Positions 55,193 through 64,000 of a DNA stretch of 64,000 bases are shown here, one piece after another. This stretch comes from Sorex araneus (Eukaryota > Chordata > Mammalia > Eulipotyphla > Soricidae). The stretch is from NCBI RefSeq assembly GCF_027595985.1, contig NC_073306.1, positions 99,793,426 through 99,857,425 on the forward strand, given 5' to 3'. The position numbers were made by a program, and so were the translations under genes. The notes under the pieces were generated by a model. It had not been told where the DNA came from. It did not search any database and was given only the letters and a program-made list of their open reading frames with translations. The stretch's first letter is position 1. Each line of letters begins with the position of its first letter.

Positions 55193-56150
55193 AAATTACC
55201 AATTCCCAAGAGCCGTGCCATCTTAGAGATTACAAAGGAAGGAAGATTTCTCTGAACGTGGAAATGGTTGAAAGATGGAGAAACCCTTGACAAAATTCTT
55301 CAATGTCTTATAGACTTAAACATTCAAACACTGGTTCTAAACTTTTCAATTTCAAGTGCTCAGAAGTCCAAATTTTCCTTTTCCCCAAAACCTGTGTCCT
55401 AGATGATTTGCCCCAAAGAGGGTAAATGGCTAACAAAAGCCTAATATGTTCATCTTCAGAGGTATCTTCATTTTTAAATAAATGAAGAGGCAGTTTAAAA
55501 CGCTAAAGAATTTAAGTATAGAAGAAGGAGGATAATGGGAAGGAATTGGAGATACATGACTACTACAATAACGTAGAATGAATTCCATCTGCATGCCTAT
55601 CTTTGTGTTATTTACTTAACATTTCTAAACATTCATTTTCTCACTAATAATATTAAAGGACCATAATTCTTTCTCATGGATAATGTTTGAAATATTAAAA
55701 CATGCCATGCATATAAAGTACAGAAGGATACATAAATGTTTAAGGAAAGAAAAATTGAGGCTGGCTGTGATATAAAAAAAACTCTTTAGTCATTTACTAA
55801 ACAAATGTATACCAAATACCTATCAAACATGACCAGGCTCTCTTCTAAACGCTCTATTTGGAGAAGAGGTTATAAAGAGGATAGATAAAGTACCATTCCT
55901 GAGCTTGTATATTAGTGGGGAAAGTTAGGGAATATATACATATATGATATAATTTCAGTCAATTAGTGTTATGAAGAAAGATAACTAGTTCAAGAAGTTG
56001 AATAGTGATATGGGTGGGGAGCTGTCTTAGGTAGAATAATCAGGGAAGAGACATATCAAGAGGATATTTGCACAGAACTTTAAAGGGACTGAGTTATGTG
56101 AGACTCTGGCCAGAAAGAAGGATGAAATTTCTTTTAAAAATTAAAAAAAT
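55193..56150. other. intergenic with an L2-like remnant
   Basis: No gene seen. 55790-55930 follows the order of the reverse L2 3' end (ACTAAACAAATGTATACC, CCTGAGCTTGTATATTAGTGG), with similar old repeat up to about 56110. Confidence 0.4.
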
Positions 56151-56337
56151 TGGGGCTGCAGACATAGTACAGAGGATAGGATGATGGCTTACACTGAGCT
56201 GTCCCAGGTTCAACCCTCAGCATCCTATATGGTCCCTCAAGCACTATCAGGAGTAATTTCTGCGTGCACAGCTAGTAACAACCCATGAGCATGGCCAAGT
56301 ATATTCCCTGCCCGCCCACCCTCTCCACTCCCCAGAA
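56151..56337 (+). mobile_element. SINE type A
   Basis: GGGGCTGCAGACATAGTACAG, CAGGTTCAACCCTCAGC, CATCCTATATGGTCCC and ATGAGCATGGCCAAGTAT blocks. The head carries a small insertion between the A and B boxes. Confidence 0.85.
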
Positions 56338-56344
56338 AAGTGCC

Positions 56345-56518
56345 TGCCAGAGAGGCAAGCTGGGGATGAATGCAGGAAGGAAACTGAGGATATTGGTAGA
56401 GAGAAGTGAACATTGGTGAAGGGACTAGTGTTTGAACACTGTCATTCTGAATGAAATTCAGTTGTGAATAATTTTGTAATTTTATATTTAATTATAATTC
56501 AATAAATTAATTAAAAAA
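56345..56518 (+). mobile_element. L1 3'-end fragment
   Basis: GTGAACATTGGTGAAGGGAC, TAGTGTTTGAACACTGTCA and TAATTCAATAAATTAATTAAAAAA. It lies directly after the SINE. It is an old copy of the common 3' end. Confidence 0.65.
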
Positions 56519-56628
56519 GTTAGCCATCTTTTGTCATATTGTTTATTTTCCTTTGAATTGCCTGTAACTCCTAAAATTACATAAATAGTTAACTAGAAAA
56601 ATTGATATTGAATCTAAGATTGTGGATA

Positions 56629-56663
56629 GCAGAAAGAAAGAGAGAAAGAAAGAGAGAGAGAAA

Positions 56664-56727
<64 letters not shown>

Positions 56728-56752
56728 AGAAAGGAAGGGAGGGAGGAAGGAA

Positions 56753-56809
<57 letters not shown>

Positions 56810-56940
56810 GAAGAAAGAAAGAAAGAAAGAAAGAAGAAAGGAAGGGAGGAAGGAAGGAAGGAAGAAAGAAAGAAAGAAAGAAAGGAAGGAAGGAAGGAAG
56901 GAAGGAAGGAAGGAAGGAAGGAAGGAAGGAAGGAAGAAAG
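56629..56940. repeat. 310-bp (GAAA)n/(GGAA)n purine tract
   Basis: All A and G on the plus strand with alternating GAAA and GGAA blocks, several of them mirror-symmetric. Long frames over it on both strands (Lys/Arg/Glu or Ser/Phe/Leu repeats) are artefacts. Confidence 0.97.
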
Positions 56941-58237
56941 AATTACGTTCTTATAACTTGCCCTGTGGGGAATTGTGTGCCCTGCTTGAAACAGGTTCAT
57001 TAGTCACCTAATCACTATGCTATTTTTCATAACAAATTATGATGTGATTATTTATCATTATAAAAATTTGTTTAAAGTTTTAGTAATTTGCCTCTAAAAA
57101 ATGAGGAGTTGAAATGGAATTTAAACAGATTTCCCTGTCTACAAAAAGCCTTCCAGTGATGTAGCAAAACAATGCTCTTGGGAAAAGTAGCATTTCCCAA
57201 TCCCATTCTGATTTGTCCTTACCACATATACAAAACCATCAGAAACCATTAACCATTATAAGGTCATTGAGAATGTATTCCAAAGCTACAAGCCTGAAGT
57301 TGTCAGTCAACATGAGTGAAGATTATGATAAAGTGGTCTTTGAATTACCTTTAAAAGAATAATGTTTTTACTTGAAAGTAGAGAACAGCTGACTTAGAGA
57401 TTTATCTAAGGGAAAACTGGAATGTAGACATTCAGTTGCTACAAGATGAAATTCTATCACTACCTTTCAGCCCTGATATTCTTGAGCTCAAATAATTTCA
57501 CAGAATACCAGCTGTTCTGCCCTGTGGGGAGTTTTCAGATGCAATAATGATCTTTTAAATGTGTAGTTAAGTGGCAGATTGCCAATTTATGAGGTTTTTT
57601 CACCTTAGAAAGCATAACTATAAAAAACATACATTTTCACTATGTAAAGAAAATAATTAAAAAGGTCATCTCAGGGAACTAACACTTATTTATGATGCTG
57701 AGTTTTATGCCTTAAATATGCTATTATTTGATTTTATCTATTTCAGCTATGGAGTGGATGATTTATACCCTTTATGCAGCTGGGAAATCTAAGATTTGGA
57801 AATATTTGATGAGTTATATTAGTCATTCAGCAAACTTATATTTTAGTCATGCCTGTCCAGATGTGCCAAAGTCTGTTTCTTCCAGCTGAAGTAGCTCTCC
57901 AGGAATTTACCTATAGGATCACTGGCATAGTCCTTAAAGTAAGCCTATTGGCAGCTGAACATTGTCCTTTCAAGGCAAACTTAATTTTCAAGAGTTAAAA
58001 TTCATTTGAATTCAATACTGAGTTGAATGTTGAATTCAACATTGCATGATGTAATTTTTGTTATTTCAGCTGGAAAAATTAAGAGAAAGACTAATACTAA
58101 TGAGTGGGAATACAAGAACTAAAGCTAAGGTTTTCAAGAGGTTTAAACATTATCCAATTTGATTTTCATGAAGTTTCTCTGAAGTAAGCCATCATTCCTA
58201 GTTATTAAATAACTTATTTTAAAGGGATTAATTCCTT
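56941..58237. other. repeat-poor intergenic segment
   Basis: No gene, RNA or transposon recognised over 1.3 kb. Confidence 0.45.
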
Positions 58238-58386
58238 GGGCCAGAGAGATAATAAAGCAAGAAGAACATTTACCTTGTATGAGGTTGACCTGGGTTCAAT
58301 CCCCAGCACCCCAGATGGTCCCCTGAGCCTACCAGGAGTGATACCTAAGTGCAGAGCCAAGGATGCACCCCCTCCCCTTAAAAATA
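58238..58386 (+). mobile_element. SINE type A, old
   Basis: GGGCCAGAGAGATAATAAAG, CCTGGGTTCAATCCCCAGC (B box kept) and AGTGCAGAGCCAAGGATGC. Confidence 0.82.
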
Positions 58387-58713
58387 AGTTTATAAAGGCT
58401 ATATAAAGTAGAGGGTGGGAAATTAGGTCTTGTATAAGGTAGAGCGATTGGAGGTTGAAGTAGAAGAGAATGGGAGTGGAGGGAAGATAGACTGGAGATG
58501 GAGGTAGGGTGTTTGGAAATTAAATATCCCTATTCTCCAAGATTAGACTTAGAAATGTGTTTGGAGGAGTAAGGAAAGAAGAAATAGAGAAAACTACCTC
58601 CACAGTGTTATGAGAAAAAAGTACTCTCATAATTAAGAGTAATAAAATATTATATAAAATTATACTTTTAGAAACAATTTTTTTAACCTGGAAGTGGTAT
58701 TGCGGCAAACCTC

Positions 58714-58721
58714 ATTTGCAT
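58714..58721 (+). promoter_or_regulatory. POU octamer motif
   Basis: ATTTGCAT matches the octamer consensus. Chance occurrence is likely in AT-rich DNA, so weight is given only because of the homeobox-type cores around it. Confidence 0.3.
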
Positions 58722-59909
58722 CCTGGGGACCTGAGTTTTTTTTCTCACTTTATTATCAGTGGAATTATCTCCAACTAAAATATAAATTCCTCTGTGTTTT
58801 GAGAGCCTTAATAACCTTCCTGCTTCAAATGTGGTTGCAGCTATTATGGAATTAGGATCTACCTTTAGCCTCATTAATCACCAATAACCAGTGAAGGGGA
58901 AGTAATTAATAAGTGTCTGAATATGTTTTAATTTATTCAGGCTACTCAGCTTCATGAAGTAAAGAGATTTTTCAGGCTGCTTACTTTGAGCTAAACGTTT
59001 ATTGAGAGCAAGAAGGTGTATGGTAAATCATGGACTTTGAAAACTGCATAGGGAAGCATGTACATTTTACTTTAATTAGAGAATAATGCCTCAGAAATGG
59101 AACTTCAATAACATAGCTATCATTATTTGTGCATCTATAAAAAGAAGCTTCAATTTTAGTGAGACACCTTGGATATGCTTTAAAGGGTCGGTGTATAATT
59201 AATTCAAAATACTCCACCATTAAATCATGCAATGATGCTTTGTGAGCATACATAAGCTTAATTGGGAGTAATGAAACTAAGAAAATTGAGATCCAGGGTG
59301 CCATAAATAAAATAATGATTAGCAGCTCTTGCAGTATAAATTTAGATCATAGGTTAATCTTGCTAAGGTTTGTTCTGTGTTGGCAAATTTCTCATGTTTT
59401 ATAAGAAGATAACAGAAAGGTTTGGAAGAGCTAAAAATTTTAGACATATGGAACCACTTGGTCATTACCAGATAGAGAATTTGCATCTTACTTGACCCAA
59501 GAGTCAATTAACTTTCAATGGTATTATACAGTCACAGACCACTTTACATAGGTCATTATACTTTAGCGAAAAAATATATCCTCTCTATACAGACTCCTGA
59601 ATATAGCATTATGAAGGCACTCATAACTGGTTGGCACCAGCACTTATGATAAAGCCTATCTGCTATTATGGTAAAAGCTCTCAGCTTGCTGCCTCTCAAT
59701 TAAATCACAAAAAGACAAGTTTCTCTTCTATCTCTTTTTGGAATCTTTCCTATGTTAAGTGGGAAAGAGTCATTCTCAATCTCTTTGTAGACTGTATAGT
59801 CTGTATAGGTTACACTTGATATATGACATTTGGATACCACTTCACAGTTTATATATTATTTTAATGTGAATTTGATACTGAATTAACCAGGAAGAGTGAA
59901 ATACATGTT

Positions 59910-60015
59910 CTTATCCTCACTAGGTACATTGGAGAAAAGTGAGACTCTAAGAAGTTACTAAGCTTATCAAAGACTACAGAATCAGAAAGGGCCGTAGCTG
60001 AAACTTGAAGAGCAA
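59910..60015 (+). mobile_element. MIR-like remnant
   Basis: TTCTTATCCTCACTAGGTAC, AGTGAGACTCTAAGAAGTTAC and AGAAAGGGCCGTAGCTGAAAC follow the MIR core order. Confidence 0.55.
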
Positions 60016-60774
60016 AATACCTAACTCCCAAATCTTACAAGTGTTCAGATACAAATACTACTATTAACTAATAATGTTAGGAATTAGAGTACAGATAACT
60101 ATGACACATGGAAATTTCATAAAGATGATACTGGCCATCAAATAGAAAATAAACTTTGGAACTAGTAAAACAGACAAGAACCAAATTATAGGTAAAGTAC
60201 CATGCACAATAGTTTGGAAGTAACTTTGTGGACAGAACAAGCAATGATGGTATCAGCCACAAAATACAAATTATCATGATTGATGTGAAAATTCATATAT
60301 GGGTGCTTTAGGAGTGCAAGGAGATGAATGGATTAAGACGTTTACCCTCCAAGGGAAGACTTTAAATACAAGGTTGTACACTTTGCATTATATTTTTGTA
60401 TTATTGAGCTATAACATGATTTTATCTAAACTCTTAGAATTTATGTTTTCAGTTTGTCAAATACAGTAGCCACTACTTTTTCGCACTTTGATCCTAAAAT
60501 AATAATACCTCTTAACATTCAAGGTGGCAAGGGGAAAGAGGATATTTTGAGGTAGTATACATATTTATATCCTTTTCTTCCTATTCCACTACTGACATTT
60601 TATAACATTTTACCTTGGGGACATAGATCTTTCCTGGGAAAAAGAAACTGGATAAAATGTTAACATAAAAAAAATCAATGCAATTTACACACACACGTGT
60701 CTTATGTGTGTATTCAAGCAAGTTAAATTTTATAAAGAAAGAAGGACTTATTTCAAGTTATCAAAGAGTGAAAG

Positions 60775-61078
60775 GTCCAGGAGGCAAGGAGATAGCTCAG
60801 CCGTCAAGACTTCACTATATACACTATATAGCCCCCATCCCTTCCCTGGCCCTGTCCAGCATTTGTCCATGTACCCTGGATATTCCTGAACTCTGGAGTG
60901 CATGTGGCCTGGTGGTCCCCAGCACTACAGGACCACGGCAGCAGAGCATTCTTAAGATTTAGCATTAAACCATAGGCCCAGTTGGTGAACTATCCCTGAG
61001 TTTTGTGGTTCCCAAGATCCCTGAGGACCGGTTGGAAGCAATGCCTTGCTGCATCCAAATAAAATAAAAACTTCAAAT
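60775..61078 (+). mobile_element. diverged SINE, about 300 bp, variant body
   Basis: A tRNA-like start (GGAGATAGCTCAGCCGTCAAG) is followed by an unusual middle (CCTGGCCCTGTCCAGC, GGTGGTCCCCAGCACTAC) and an end with AATAAAATAAAAA. It is longer than type A. It may be an older shrew SINE or a composite. Confidence 0.55.
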
Positions 61079-61218
61079 CCATGAGAGAGAAACTAGCTTC
61101 ACCAAGAAATGTTCAAGCTTTATGTGAAAGTCATTAAAAAATACTAACAAAGGATACAAAATATGACTTGAACAAGTGAAAACTACTACCCTGTCTTTGG
61201 ACTCATCATAAATATATC

Positions 61219-61454
61219 TGTAGCACTGTCATCCTGTTGTTCACCGATTTGTTTGAGCAGGCACCAGTAACATCTCCATTGTGAGACTTGTTACTGTTTT
61301 TGGCATATCAAGTATGCCATGGGTATCTTGCCAGGCTCTGCCATGTGGGCAGGATACTCTTGGTAGCTTGTGGGTCTCCAAGAGGGACGGAATCAAACCC
61401 GGGTTGGTTGAGTGCAAGGCAAATGCCCTACCCACTGTGTTATCACTCAAGCCC
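61219..61454 (-). mobile_element. RTE-tailed SINE type B, complete
   Basis: Full complement of type B, from tail (TAGCACTGTCATCCTG) to head (CAAACCCGGGTTGG; GTGTTATCACTCAAGCC). The perfect 12-bp duplication CATAAATATATC is at 61207-61218 and 61455-61466. Confidence 0.95.
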
Positions 61455-61628
61455 CATAAATATATCAGTATTCAGTAATTTAGTCATACATTTAATGTAA
61501 TTATGATTAAAATTATTGTCAGGATTCTTTTCTTGAATAAACTAATGGGAAAGCTGAGACAAAATTATTGGCAGGGAAAATGACAAAATAGTTGAACAAT
61601 GAATTAGGTCTAGTCACATGAAATGGCA

Positions 61629-61818
61629 AACTTTTTTTTTGTGTGTGTGTGCGTGGGGAGGAGCAGCGGCTATACCCAGTAGTGCTTAAGGCTGACTCCT
61701 GGCTCTGTGCTCTGGGATTACTCCTAGGGGATTCAGGGGGCCATATGGAGTTGCAGGGATTAGAGTGGATCAGCCACACATAAGGCAAGTGCTCTCCCTG
61801 CTATACTATTGTTCTGGA
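61629..61818 (-). mobile_element. SINE type A, old
   Basis: CTATACCCAGTAGTGC, GACTCCTGGCTCTGTGCTC, GCCATATGGAGTTGCAGGG and CATAAGGCAAGTGCTC blocks. Confidence 0.8.
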
Positions 61819-64000
61819 TCCAAGAGTTGCATCTCTTACCAGTGGGAAAGGCAAATAAAAAGATGAGGATCAAAAAATTATTTACATGTCAATACAGGAA
61901 TGTTTCTGAAAAATCCCTAATGAGATATAAATGGAAATTCTGAGATCTGTTTGTACAAGAGGTTGCATAACCTGCAACACAGACATAAAACAAAGAGATG
62001 ATTTCAGTATAGTATGGCATAAAAAAAGGTCAGAACCATGAGTCCAGGAGTTGGGCCCTGTGTGTATGATGTTGTTAAAGCATAACACAATACTTGATTT
62101 TTGGAAACTTGATGATTCCAGGAGCTTTTGTGGCTAGAAGGAGGGGCAAGGAGTAAAAGTCCAAAATATCTTTGCAGTGAGCTTCACAGCCTTGGATGAT
62201 TCTTACCTACATTTGCAACTGCCACTATTCCCACACAGAGAGCAACCTGTGAGCAAAAGAGGACAGACACTGAACGCACATTTTAGCAGATATACACTTT
62301 GGTTATGCCATAGAGTTCTCAACCTTTCTTGCTCTTTCAGTAATGGATCACCTGAGCTGTAAATAAAAATTAAATTGGTGAATCACTTAGGTTGTTAATA
62401 CATTTTCAAGTTTCATCCATCAGTAGTTTTTAACTAAGTGGTCTCGGGTTAACCCAGGCAATAAAAGTGCTACTCAGATTAGTGTACTGTGCAACCAGGT
62501 ATTGGAATTTCTGGACTGTGCTGTGTGTGTGTGTGTGTGCATGATGTGTGTGTGTGTATGTGTGTGTGTGTGTGTGTGTGTGTTAGGGGTTGGTAGGGGT
62601 GGGTAAAGAACTAAAAGGAAAAAGTGAAAGAAATTGGAAGGAAACCTCTTAGTTTTCACTACAAATTCACTCAAAATCTTTGGGCACAGGACCTCAAAAT
62701 TTTAGGTTGCAAATGTTTGAGTTGATTTTTATACACACTTTAAATTTAAAAGCTCCAATAATTAAATGTACAAAAGTAGGAAGTCCATTTACAGTATAAT
62801 CAGGGAGGGAACTGCTAGATACTATGTGCTGTCAGGGGAAAGGGTGATGAAAAAAAGAGTTCCATCATCAGGAGATTTGGATAAATCAGAGAATCTTGTG
62901 TTAGCTGGTTGGATGTTTGCATAATGAAGAGCATAAAATGAGGGTTGGGGGGTTAATACAAAAATCTGAAACCTAACTGCATCTATTTTCAATGGCAAAC
63001 CTATACATAAGGTGTGTATAGGTAATCTAGCTCATTAATGACACCAGTCACTGAATTTATGGCCTCTCTAACATAATATACCTCCATCTCTATTTGATTA
63101 CGTTTGCAAAGGCCCTATTTCCAGATCTTATTAATGTATAACAGGAGTTTGTACTGTAACATATATTTTTGAAGATCACAATTTGTCTCAATAGAGGCAT
63201 ATTATGGAAAGTTGTCTTTGTTTGCTTGAAAGTAACCACACTTTTCAGACCAATAGTTTCTATGTCTTCATTTACAATCTATAACTTACTATTTCTATAA
63301 TCTCTATCTATAACTTAGTATTTCCACTTGGTAAAAGTCCAGTTAGGAAGCAAGGAAAGGTGGTACCTCATCATTTTCTTGAAAACCAGTTTGTTAGGCT
63401 TTAAATTACACTAACTAGACAGATGCTCTTTGACTAAATGGTCAGAGGGAGAATAAGGAGCAGTAGTCAAAGTACATGTACAAATGACTCATTTCAGATC
63501 TCTCTTTCCTGTCCACACACTTAAATGCTTTTTTGACCACTGGGAGTTATTTGGCTTCACAATCATCAGTTTGTTTTGTCCTGAGTACCTAAATGTCATT
63601 ATGAGAAAGTACAGAATTTCAGAGAGGCAGACTAAGTGACCTCTTGGGATTCTTTAGGAACAGTCTGATCTTTTTCTTCTACTAAAAAGAAATTGTTAAG
63701 AAAACTCCCCAGATCCATTTTCTGTCCATACTCTGAAGATCATGTAAATGTTTTACACATGGAAACATCTTTGGTATGTGGTCATAGACTAGAATAGGTT
63801 GAAGTCTTTAAAAAAAACACCTATAATTCTCTGGGAAACTTTTGAAGTGAAAGACTCTAATTTCTAATTATCAATGAAAAGAGCTTTTATTGCCAGGATC
63901 TAGAATAAGTGTTAGAGATAAAGATGTATGAAGAAAAGGACAAGTAGACATACATAGTAAGAAGGAAATTACTATCAGGTCTGGAGAAAAAGATATTAAA
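61819..64000. other. intergenic, no gene seen
   Basis: 2.2 kb with a TG microsatellite and no recognised transposon or gene. Confidence 0.45.
62521..62582. repeat. (TG)n microsatellite
   Basis: About 28 TG units with CA and TATG interruptions. Confidence 0.95.

Larger units (their letters stand above)
58387..60774. other. repeat-poor intergenic segment, possible conserved non-coding DNA
   Basis: 2.4 kb with only a weak MIR remnant (59910-60015). The part 58680-59330 has an octamer (ATTTGCAT, 58714-58721) and many TAAT homeobox-type cores (TCATTAATCA, GTAATTAATAAG, ATAATTAATTC). No coding frame is evident. Confidence 0.4.

Noticed and set aside
56602..57011. Long frames of 128-133 codons on both strands
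   Set aside because: They lie entirely over the GAAA/GGAA repeat and encode Lys/Arg/Glu or Ser/Phe/Leu low complexity.
1..64000. CRISPR array, bacterial operons or phage
   Set aside because: No spaced direct repeats and no bacterial gene organisation. The simple repeats and SINE content are mammalian.

Overview
The window is mammalian nuclear DNA, almost certainly from a shrew (Sorex or a close relative). The evidence is a dense population of tRNA-headed SINEs with shrew-type tails (I recognise them as the SOR family), many young and old L1 copies, and an RTE-clade LINE whose reverse transcriptase resembles the RTE protein copies known to me from parasitic nematodes and, as I recall, reported from the common shrew as RTE1_Sar. 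I see no host protein-coding gene, tRNA, rRNA or CRISPR. Almost every open reading frame is a relic of a retroelement, an antisense shadow or low-complexity repeat.

Layout. 1-9.1 kb: AT-rich intergenic DNA with an interrupted SINE (361-742), a 1.1-kb L1-tailed retroposon (3070-4162) and L1 pieces (5962-7617). 9.1-17.6 kb: one near full-length but dead L1 with five nested insertions. 17.6-26.1 kb: L1 fragments on the minus strand, a tandem monomer array resembling an L1 promoter (19880-21180), and a 1.9-kb 5'-truncated L1. 26.1-44.4 kb: intergenic DNA with many SINEs, a fourth L1-tailed retroposon (27603-28163), an L1 end with a 3' transduction (35368-35636) and a young truncated L1 (38810-39915). 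44.4-46.2 kb: an L1 reverse-transcriptase fragment lacking both ends. 46.8-47.2 kb: the only CpG-island-like segment. 49.6-50.4 kb: a fifth L1-tailed retroposon. 51.3-52.6 kb: the RTE copy. 53-64 kb: repeat-poor intergenic DNA with some candidate regulatory motifs and long microsatellites.

How the elements work together. Two retrotransposition systems can be read side by side. SINE type A ends in poly-A and, like the L1 copies, has long A-rich-bounded target duplications. SINE types B and C end in about 65 bases that match the 3' end of the RTE element, including bases that still read as the C-terminal codons of the RTE protein, followed by GAT- or CAGTG-type short repeats. Types A and B share the same tRNA-like head, so one Pol III promoter has been joined to the tails of two different LINE partners. 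A third system, the L1-tailed retroposons, joins varied GC-rich 5' regions that carry YY1-type motifs to a common L1-like 3' end with a strong G-quadruplex tract. These are the main candidates for something new here.
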